Shown here piece by piece: positions 1 through 4,677 of a DNA stretch of 5,720 bases. A program made the translations under genes and the position numbers. Each line of letters begins with the position of its first letter. The first letter of the stretch is position 1. The notes under the pieces were generated by a model. The model saw only the letters and a list, made by a program, of their open reading frames with translations. It did no database searches and was not told where the DNA came from. This DNA comes from a bacterium (GTDB taxonomy: Bacteria > Planctomycetota > J058 > JAJDCP01), in the NCBI GenBank assembly GCA_030428695.1, contig JAUIEM010000508.1, positions 1 through 5,720 on the forward strand, given 5' to 3'.

Positions 1-86
1 TCTGACACTTCCACTTTCAGCACCTCGACTCAGAATTCGTCCAACGCCGGCGATCCCCGCACTGAGAGATCGCCATCTTCCAGCAG
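1..86. other. Short flank with no recognised feature
   Basis: This stretch lies downstream of the stop codon of the Mrr-like gene. I see no convincing open frame, hairpin followed by a T-run, or repeat in it. It may hold the end of another gene that lies mainly outside the window. Confidence 0.5.
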
Positions 87-705
87 TCAACATACTACCT
101 TGTAAGGATTTCGCTCCAGTTGTGCAGCTGCAATTTTCTCCCTAAAGAAGTTGACAATATCTGAATAGGACTCTAAAAGAAAGACGATCTCGCGGAGATC
201 AACGAGGACGACAGTTTTTTGCGATAGAGCGATTCGGCACTCCTCTATCGCTGCACTTGTGAATCCACTGCTAGATATCACTATCCCACCGACATCGGCC
301 CGCCCGTAGACCCTTACTAGGTGTTCGCAAATCGGGGCACGTCCGACACTATCTTTCACCCATTTCATTTCGACCAGATATGAAATGCCATCAATTCGTA
401 TCACGCCGTCGATCTGCTCAACGATCCCGTGGCCCGGCTTCACTCTCGTGAACGCTTCACGAACCAACACGCCGCCAATCTGACACAACCTGTTGAGAAT
501 GCCCTCTAGTGATTTGCCTCGTTTCCTTACGTTGTTTTCGGAGAAGAGTGAGGATAGCTGAGATTTGACGTCGTCGATAGCATCTCGCCTCGCTCGTGTG
601 TCCTACACGTAATTCTTGCGCATCAACGCCTCGAAATCGCCGGAGTAATTCGGCCTCTTCGGTAGCGAAGAAAGCCACACTCTTCCAATGAGCGTGACAG
701 CACAT
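87..705 (-). pseudogene. Mrr-like restriction endonuclease (type IV style), broken by a frameshift
   Basis: The C-terminal part (first codon TTG at 488, stop TGA at 89-87) reads GHGIVEQIDGVIRIDG, then YLVEMKW. This is a PD-(D/E)xK nuclease core of the Mrr type, with an Asp in QIDG and the E-M-K triplet at 371-363. Downstream blocks HLVRVYGRADVGGIVIS and NFFREKIAAAQLERNPY are also typical of small Mrr-like proteins. The preceding segment is in the same frame (DAIDDVKSQLSSLF, ENNVRKRGKSLEGILNRL), but that frame meets a TAG at 605-603. The sequence ELRVGHTSEAR, which should come directly before DAIDD, lies in the other frame, opened by an ATG at 705. The switch lies near 586-582 in a GAGAT context, consistent with loss of two bases or gain of one. 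With one correction the product would be about 205 residues, a normal length for the group. Such proteins are thought to cleave modified or foreign DNA. The start is uncertain because the first 27 codons overlap the reading frame of the neighbouring transposase. A sequencing error could also explain the break. Confidence 0.72.
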
Positions 706-1762
706 GTCGGCCGATCGACGCTTGCTCTGACCGGCTGACCTCTTTTGTTATAGCAAGCTCTCGTCGTGCGCGCTCCTCATGTTCGCATTTCGCGACAAAA
801 GCGAGAAAGCCCTCACGCTCTCCGGCGCACAGCGGCCGACGTTGCGACCACCTCCTGGCCGGCGTGAGGGAGCTCGGACCTCGCGGTCGGCGCACACGGT
901 TGCATTGGTCGCGCGCCGTCGCGAGGTCGGCGACCGTCCACCACGCTCGTCCTGCGCGCAACGCAGCGTGGCGCACGCTACGCTTGAACCAGCCGTTGCC
1001 GGCCTCGACGCTGCCGTTGAAGCTCGGCGTATGTGGCGGGCTGTAGAGAATCCGCACGGCGTGCCTGCGGACCAGGGAACGGAAACGCGTTTCGATGAAG
1101 GCGCTCCCGTTGTCGAGCTTCAGCACCAGCGGCGGCCCGTGCTCCTCGAGCAGCGCCGAGAGCACAGCGTGCGCAGAAGGCGCGTCCTCGGCGGCGACGG
1201 GTTCCGCCGCGAGCACGTAGCCGCTCGCGAGATCGCGCACCATCAGCACGCTCGGGAACAAGCCGTCGATGGGCTCCGGTGGGCGGGTGAAGTCCGCCCC
1301 CCAGACCGCGCCAGGACGCGTCCACTCGAGGCGGCAGTAGCGCTCGGTGTGGTGACGTCGGGCGTGCTCTCGCCAGGCTTGCAGGATCTCCCGCAGCGCG
1401 GCGCGCGGGAGCTCCGGGAACTGCGCCTGGAGCGTCGGAAGTCCGAAGTGCAGGCCGTTCTCGCACAGAAAACGGACCACGCGCTTTCGCTCGCGCCACG
1501 GGAGCCGTTTTTGGGGGCGCCCGACCCGGCGTCTCGCGGCGCAGGCCCTCCCTCGTGCCCAGTGTGCGACAGTGCGCGGAGAGAGCCCTGCCCGCAGCCC
1601 AAAACAGCGCGCGGACATGCCGAGCTCGTCGGCCAGCGCAACGCAGCGCTGGCGCAGGGCCCGCCGCTCGCGCTCCCGGTCGCGGGCGCGCCTTCGGCGC
1701 TCCCGTCGGTCTACACGCCCGCGCCTTCGGCGCTCCCTCCGGCGCTCTCGACCCCCTTTTTT
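623..1762 (-). CDS. IS3-like transposase OrfB (DDE integrase fold), made as OrfAB by -1 frameshift
   Basis: This frame is entered from OrfA at the slippery site 1762-1756 and is open to the TGA at 625-623. The fused product would be about 551 residues (174 from OrfA, 377 from here). After an Arg-rich linker come an HTH-like block (LADELGMSARCFGLRAGLSP) and a second DNA-binding block (GRPQKRLPWRERKRVVRFL). The rve-type catalytic core follows. Its first Asp is in GADFT (codon 1294-1292, about residue 329), the second is in LKLDNGSAF (1114-1112, residue 389), and the Glu is in GSVEAGNGW (1006-1004, residue 425). There are 35 residues between the second Asp and the Glu, the canonical IS3/retroviral integrase spacing. 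The role is DNA strand cleavage and joining at the element ends. An internal ATG at 1618 could give a 331-residue OrfB alone, but its ribosome-binding site is weak. The extreme C-terminus (GFLRYRRGRITPAISRR) resembles transposase tails, but it overlaps the Mrr-like frame and may be flanking DNA. Confidence 0.8.
   Translation of the reverse strand, partial: KKGGRERRRERRRRGRVDRRERRRRARDRERERRALRQRCVALADELGMSARCFGLRAGLSPRTVAHWARGRACAARRRVGRPQKRLPWRERKRVVRFLCENGLHFGLPTLQAQFPELPRAALREILQAWREHARRHHTERYCRLEWTRPGAVWGADFTRPPEPIDGLFPSVLMVRDLASGYVLAAEPVAAEDAPSAHAVLSALLEEHGPPLVLKLDNGSAFIETRFRSLVRRHAVRILYSPPHTPSFNGSVEAGNGWFKRSVRHAALRAGRAWWTVADLATARDQCNRVRRPRGPSSLTPARRWSQRRPLCAGEREGFLAFVAKCEHEERARRELAITKEVSRSEQASIGRHVLSRSLEECGFLRYRRGRITPAISRR
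1688..1704. repeat. 17-nt direct repeat containing a GC-rich hairpin, copy 1
   Basis: On the plus strand this reads GCGCCTTCGGCGCTCCC, identical to 1721-1737. Each copy contains GCGCC-TTC-GGCGC, a perfect 5-bp stem with a 3-nt loop. The copies start 33 nt apart, a multiple of three, so in the transposase frame they encode the repeated Arg-rich stretch RRERRRR. Confidence 0.8.
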
Positions 1763-2277
1763 CGCCGCTTGCGCAGGCGGCGTTTGCGTCCGAGGCGGGA
1801 GCGGGGCTTCCGGACTCGGGGCGGCTTGTCGCCTTCCGCTCCGGCAGTTCCTGGGGAGATCGTCTCCTCCGCCGCGTCGAGCTGCGCCATTTCCTGGCGC
1901 ATCCGATCTTCGACCGGGCGCCGCACCAGGTGGGGCATCAGCGCGGCGAGGTCCGCACGGGTGGCCTGGATCTTGACCTCGGTCTCCATCCGCACGACCC
2001 GCTTGCGAAGCGCCCGGAGCTCCTCGGTCTCCGCTGGCTCCGCCTTCGTGGGCCGGCCGGCCGGGCGTGGTGAGAGCTCGTCCACCGCGGCCTGGAGCGC
2101 GCGCCTGCGGAGCTCGTGAAAGTGCGACTCGCTCAGTCCGAGCTCGGTGCGTGCCTCGAGCACGCTCTTCGTGCCGGCGAGGGTCTCGAGGAACAGGCGC
2201 AGGCGGCGCTTCGACTCCTCGTCTCCGGACAGCCGTTCGACATGGCGTGGGCCCAGGGGTGGTCTTCCGGCGGGCAT
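1711..2277 (-). CDS. Element 2 OrfA: HTH/coiled-coil transposase subunit
   Basis: This is a 188-residue protein starting with ATG at 2277, chosen because AAGGAGA (2290-2284) sits 6 nt upstream. The start is MPAGRPPLGP. Residues of about 15-60 (ESKRRLRLFLETLAG, LEARTELGLSESHFHELRRRALQA) form a helix-turn-helix-like region. PRPAGRPTK and a heptad-rich segment of about residues 80-120 (TEELRALRKRVVRMETEV) follow, the latter looking like a coiled coil. The C-terminus is very basic. This is the IS3 OrfA design: binding the terminal repeats and multimerising, and acting as the N-terminal half of OrfAB when ribosomes slip at 1762-1756. Ribosomes that do not slip add 14 residues and stop at the TAG 1713-1711. 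It is clearly related to the HTH protein at 2425-2919, sharing the LE-L-G, EA, L-LS, RALQA and PRP-GR positions. The DNA-binding role is inferred from layout and pattern. Confidence 0.8.
   Translation of the reverse strand: MPAGRPPLGPRHVERLSGDEESKRRLRLFLETLAGTKSVLEARTELGLSESHFHELRRRALQAAVDELSPRPAGRPTKAEPAETEELRALRKRVVRMETEVKIQATRADLAALMPHLVRRPVEDRMRQEMAQLDAAEETISPGTAGAEGDKPPRVRKPRSRLGRKRRLRKRRKKGVESAGGSAEGAGV
1721..1737. repeat. 17-nt direct repeat containing a GC-rich hairpin, copy 2
   Basis: Identical to 1688-1704. In the minus-strand transcript its GCGCC-GAA-GGCGC stem begins about 22 nt after the slippery heptamer. It is a candidate for a stimulatory structure, though it lies further away than the 5-9 nt spacing usual for frameshift stimulators. 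Confidence 0.55.
1756..1762 (-). promoter_or_regulatory. Programmed -1 ribosomal frameshift site (A-AAA-AAG)
   Basis: On the coding strand the OrfA frame reads CGA AAA AAG GGG, which contains the heptamer A-AAA-AAG in exactly the phase needed for tandem slippage. The -1 frame is OrfB, which continues as GGG GGT CGA. The OrfA stop lies only 15 codons downstream. A-AAA-AAG is the most efficient and most common slippery heptamer in bacterial insertion sequences, including IS3 relatives. The site would set the OrfA to OrfAB ratio. Confidence 0.85.
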
Positions 2278-2283
2278 GGCGTG

Positions 2284-2290
2284 TCTCCTT
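2284..2290 (-). promoter_or_regulatory. Ribosome-binding site of element 2 OrfA
   Basis: The coding strand reads AAGGAGA and then CACGCC before the ATG at 2277, a 6-nt spacing. It decides the start codon of OrfA in favour of this ATG. The small hairpin 2312-2335 ends about 20 nt upstream. Confidence 0.75.
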
Positions 2291-2311
2291 CGTGGTCTCT
2301 GCCTCGGCTCC

Positions 2312-2335
2312 GGGAAAGCTGGGTTCTGCTTTCCC
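2312..2335. promoter_or_regulatory. Small hairpin upstream of OrfA, sharing an arm with the 17-bp inverted repeat
   Basis: GGGAAAGC (2312-2319) and GCTTTCCC (2328-2335) form a perfect 8-bp stem with an 8-nt loop. The 2328-2335 arm is also the core of the inverted-repeat copy at 2323-2339, so it can pair either here or with 2398-2414, but not with both. In an OrfA-sense transcript this lies just before the ribosome-binding site. Confidence 0.6.
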
Positions 2336-2339
2336 TGTC
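2323..2339 (-). repeat. 17-bp inverted repeat, copy next to element 2 OrfA
   Basis: On the minus strand it reads GACAGGGAAAGCAGAAC, the exact inverse of the sequence at 2398-2414, with 58 bp between the copies. Similarity continues inward (toward 2355) at a lower level, with about 11 of the next 15 to 16 positions paired. Probable left terminal repeat of element 2; alternatively one arm of a 92-bp palindromic element. Confidence 0.8.
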
Positions 2340-2397
2340 CCCTCGACGCCGCCCCAACAGCCGCTCCGCGGCACATCTGCGAGGACGACGCCGAGGC

Positions 2398-2414
2398 GAC
2401 AGGGAAAGCAGAAC
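2398..2414 (+). repeat. 17-bp inverted repeat, copy next to element 1 HTH gene
   Basis: The plus strand reads GACAGGGAAAGCAGAAC. It begins 11 nt after the stop codon of the HTH gene at 2425-2919, so it may be the right terminal repeat of element 1, or a stem that ends or shields transcription from element 1. No T-run follows it, so a simple intrinsic terminator is not supported. Confidence 0.8.
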
Positions 2415-2424
2415 GGCCCCTGAC

Positions 2425-2919
2425 TCATGGGGCGTCCTGTCGCGCGGTCTTCGGCGCAGGGGCCGGGTCCTGGCCGTCGCGAAGGGTCTCGATCACCTTC
2501 TTCCCACGGGAGCGGCGGTTCGGGCGGCGCCTCCGCGCCTTCTTCGCCTTCTCGCTCGACCCCTTCAGGCCGATCGCCCGGTGGGCGGAGCGGATCAGCG
2601 CCTGGCTGCGCAGGAGCTCACGCTGCAGCTGCGCCTTCTCCGCCTCGAGCTCGGCGATCACCTTCTCGGTCGTGCGCCGGCGCCCGCGGGGTCGTGGCTC
2701 GAGCGCGAGGATCAGCGCCTGCAGGGCGCGCGTCTCCAGGATATAGTAGCGCGGCAGGGACAAGTCCAACACCTCGCAGGCCTCGGTCGGCCCACGGACA
2801 CCGCTGAGGACCTCGAGGATCATCGCGGCACGCTGTTTCGCTTCGCGGCTGCCCTCGAGGGTCTTCGGCCCGCTCGGCTGGCGACGCGCCTTCTGTTTCT
2901 TCTTCGATGGTTCGGCCAT
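2425..2919 (-). CDS. Element 1 HTH/coiled-coil protein, OrfA-like transposase partner
   Basis: This is a 164-residue basic protein. Its ATG (2919-2917) shares a base with the TGA (2921-2919) of the transposase upstream. A GAGGGGGG stretch about 6 nt before the ATG can serve as ribosome-binding site, so translation is probably coupled. The Lys/Arg-rich start (MAEPSKKKQKARRQ) is followed by an HTH-like region of about residues 24-72 (REAKQRAAMILEVLSG, TEACEVLDLSLPRYYILETRALQA). PRPRGRRR and a heptad segment of about residues 85-115 (EKVIAELEAEKAQLQREL, then LRSQALIRSA) come next, a likely coiled coil. The tail is basic and then Pro/Ala-rich. It resembles the OrfA at 1711-2277 in order of parts and in many positions, so I infer a terminal-repeat-binding or multimerising partner of the DDE protein. 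It could alternatively repress the element. No catalytic motif is visible. Confidence 0.75.
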   Translation of the reverse strand: MAEPSKKKQKARRQPSGPKTLEGSREAKQRAAMILEVLSGVRGPTEACEVLDLSLPRYYILETRALQALILALEPRPRGRRRTTEKVIAELEAEKAQLQRELLRSQALIRSAHRAIGLKGSSEKAKKARRRRPNRRSRGKKVIETLRDGQDPAPAPKTARQDAP

Positions 2920-4526
2920 CAGTCGCCCCCCTCTTCCATGGCCTCACACAGGCCGTTCAGCGCCTCGTCGAGCACCGAGCTGCCCGGCGCGGGCAGGGGC
3001 GGGGCCGGATAGTCGTCCGGGGAGGGTTCCGGCGCGGGGAGGACCTCGACGTGAGGCGCCTTCACGGCGCCAGCAGGGATCTCGGCTGCGCTTGCAGCGC
3101 CTGCGTTCGACTCGGTTTCGCGGACGTCGGCAGCGCTCCCTTCGTCCTCCTCTCCGCACTGCGGCGTCCAGCCCGGCGCGGGCCACACCGACTCGAGCGG
3201 CGGCTCCCAGGCCTCGAGCGAAGTGGTCGGCCCCGCTTCGCTCGTATCCGCCATCACAGGCGACGCCGATTCCCCCACCTCCTCCGTGGGCGCGACCGAC
3301 AGCGCGCCCGAGGCGAACGGAGACATCTCCGTCGCGACCCCCGGCAGCTCCGTCGGATCCCCGGGCTGCGCCCGGCGTCCAGTCGGCGCGAGCTGGACCT
3401 CCTCCCGGCGGCCGTCGCTGTGGGTGAGGATCACCCGGTCCCCCTCGGCGTGCAGCGCGATGTTCGCGTCCCCGAGCTTGCCCGTCAGGTAGAAGGGCTT
3501 GCGCGGGACTCCGTGGCGCGCGAGATCCAGGCTGTTCTTGTGGACCTCGCGCTCGATGCTCTCGCGCACCGTCGAGCCCGCCTCGAAGAAGCGGTCGGCC
3601 GGCACCAGTCCGCCGATGCCCTGGTGCGGACGGTGGAAGTTGTAGTGGTCGACGAACAGGCCCAGGCGCGTCCGGGCGTCGTCGATGTCGCGGAAGATCG
3701 CCTTCTCGAGGCACTCGGACCAGAGCGAGCTCCACCAGCGCTCAATCTTCCCCAGAGTCTGCGGACGACGCGGCCGTGACACGACCTGCCGCACGCCGAG
3801 CTTCTCCGTCAGCTTGGTGAAGGCGCTCTTGCCGCGCCACGACGTGTACTGCGGGCCGTTGTCCGTCAGCACCTCGAGCGGCGGCCCAAAGCGGCCGATC
3901 GCGCTGAGGAAGGCCTCGCGGACCATCGCGCCAGTCGCGGAGCCGTGCAGGCCGAAGCCGACGATGAAGCGGCTGTGGTCATCCATGAAGGCGACCAGGT
4001 GCACCCGCCTCCCGAGCCGCTTGAGAACGAACGTGAACAGGTCGGTCTGCCACAGCTCATTGGGCCGCGCCAGCTCGAAACGACGGGGCTTGTCGGGGTG
4101 GGGGCGCGACGGCGGCAGCTCAACCTCGTAGCCGTCCTCCAGCAGGATCTTGCGGATCGATCCCGGACTGATCGCGAAGCCATCCGCCCGCTCCAGGACG
4201 TCGCGCAGGCGCTGGCAGCCCCAGTCCGGGTTCGCGCTCTTCAGCAGCAGGACCGCGCGGCGGGTGGCGTCGGGGATCCGGCTCTTGCGCTTCTTGCGCT
4301 TGCTGGTCTGCAGCCCGGCAGGCCCCTCACGGTCGAAGCGCTGCTTCCAGGCGTAGAGGGTGTGCTTGCTCGCGCCACACAGCGACGCGAACTCCGCCGC
4401 CGAAAGCCCCGAGCGCTGCCAGGTGTCGAGCAGGAGAAGGCGCTCGCGCGGGGTGAAGGTGCGGGCTGCGTGGACCTGCTTCTTGGAGTGCACTGTTCGG
4501 CGGCGGCGGGTGCCCTTCTTGGTCAC
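2919..4526 (-). CDS. IS481-like DDE transposase with long acidic C-terminal tail
   Basis: I chose the GTG at 4526, which overlaps the TGA of the leader ORF (GTGA) and gives 535 residues. The same frame is also open up to a TTG at 4685, but the extra 53 residues look non-coding. An N-terminal HTH (RTFTPRERLLLLDTWQRSGL, FASLCGASKHTLYAWKQRF) is followed by a second HTH region (DATRRAVLLLKSANPDWGC, ISPGSIRKILLEDGY). The integrase core has Asp in WQTDLF (codon 4043-4041, residue 162), Asp in LTDNGPQY (3863-3861, residue 222) and Glu in LGKIERWWSSLW (3743-3741, residue 262). HYNFHRPHQGIGGLVPADRFF closes the core, and a small beta-type domain (VPRKPFYLTGKLG) follows. The second Asp and the Glu are 39 residues apart, not 35, because of a WRGKSAF insertion that I know from one IS481-like subgroup. 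The last 155 or so residues are Glu/Asp/Pro/Ala-rich and probably disordered. Role: cutting and joining of element ends. Confidence 0.85.
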   Translation of the reverse strand: MTKKGTRRRRTVHSKKQVHAARTFTPRERLLLLDTWQRSGLSAAEFASLCGASKHTLYAWKQRFDREGPAGLQTSKRKKRKSRIPDATRRAVLLLKSANPDWGCQRLRDVLERADGFAISPGSIRKILLEDGYEVELPPSRPHPDKPRRFELARPNELWQTDLFTFVLKRLGRRVHLVAFMDDHSRFIVGFGLHGSATGAMVREAFLSAIGRFGPPLEVLTDNGPQYTSWRGKSAFTKLTEKLGVRQVVSRPRRPQTLGKIERWWSSLWSECLEKAIFRDIDDARTRLGLFVDHYNFHRPHQGIGGLVPADRFFEAGSTVRESIEREVHKNSLDLARHGVPRKPFYLTGKLGDANIALHAEGDRVILTHSDGRREEVQLAPTGRRAQPGDPTELPGVATEMSPFASGALSVAPTEEVGESASPVMADTSEAGPTTSLEAWEPPLESVWPAPGWTPQCGEEDEGSAADVRETESNAGAASAAEIPAGAVKAPHVEVLPAPEPSPDDYPAPPLPAPGSSVLDEALNGLCEAMEEGGD

Positions 4527-4603
4527 GCCAGCGGAGTGATCGAGGCGCAGAGGGGGTCTACGGAGTGGTCGGATTCGGGGGGTTGGGACGGGGACGGGGG
4601 CAT
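4523..4603 (-). CDS. Short leader ORF coupled to the element 1 transposase
   Basis: This is a 26-codon frame, MPPSPSQPPESDHSVDPLCA then SITPLA. It starts with ATG at 4603, preceded at 7 nt by a clean AGGAG (4615-4611). Its TGA (4525-4523) overlaps the GTG start of the transposase in a GTGA motif. The peptide is Pro/Ser-rich and matches nothing I recognise. The strong ribosome-binding site and overlapping stop/start suggest that its job is to deliver ribosomes to the transposase, whose own GTG has no good ribosome-binding site. An alternative is that it is the true N-terminus of the transposase, joined by frameshift. Small size keeps confidence moderate. Confidence 0.5.
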   Translation of the reverse strand: MPPSPSQPPESDHSVDPLCASITPLA

Positions 4604-4610
4604 CGCAGTT

Positions 4611-4615
4611 CTCCT
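4611..4615 (-). promoter_or_regulatory. Ribosome-binding site of the leader ORF
   Basis: The coding strand reads AGGAG, then a 7-nt gap, then ATG at 4603. It is the only strong Shine-Dalgarno sequence near the 5' end of the transposase and is out of phase with the transposase frame. Confidence 0.6.
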
Positions 4616-4677
4616 GTTTGGCACACGGTCGGCCGTGCGCAGGAGAGGCGAATTCCTCCGGTGGTTTCAGGGCTTGG

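Larger units (their letters stand above)
623..2339 (-). mobile_element. IS3-like insertion element (element 2), OrfA/OrfB with -1 frameshift
   Basis: The element contains an HTH/coiled-coil OrfA and an integrase-fold OrfB in the -1 frame, the layout of the IS3 family. The 5' limit is set at the inner edge of the 17-bp repeat at 2323-2339, read as its left terminal repeat. The 3' limit is uncertain. The transposase frame stays open to 623, but GC content drops near 760 and Mrr-like coding starts by 705 at the latest. I could not find a matching inverted repeat near 600-780, so the far end is either degenerate, lost, or the 17-bp repeat is not the terminus. Confidence 0.5.

Noticed and set aside
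720..758. 7-bp inverted repeat GCTTGCT / AGCAAGC near the element 2 end
   Set aside because: It is short, has a 25-nt loop and no T-run, and does not match the 17-bp repeat. It is not enough for a terminator or a terminal repeat.
779..2119. Long plus-strand frame of 446 codons opposite the element 2 transposase
   Set aside because: It is antisense to a gene with a full DDE motif and arises from the extreme GC bias. Its sequence is Arg/Ala-rich low complexity with no recognisable domain.
2398..2414. Intrinsic terminator after the HTH gene
   Set aside because: The stem partner is 58 bp away and no T-run follows on the transcript, so a simple terminator is not supported.
1763..2428. N-terminal extension of the element 2 transposase frame to an ATG at 2428 that overlaps the HTH stop as ATGA
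   Set aside because: This stretch is the shadow of OrfA in a shifted frame, a low-complexity Arg/Pro/Gly sequence. OrfA itself has an HTH, a coiled coil and a good ribosome-binding site, so the ATGA overlap is taken as chance.
2116..3012. Plus-strand frame of 298 codons across the HTH gene
   Set aside because: Antisense shadow of the HTH protein and the repeat region; no domain is visible and codon choice is dictated by the opposite strand.
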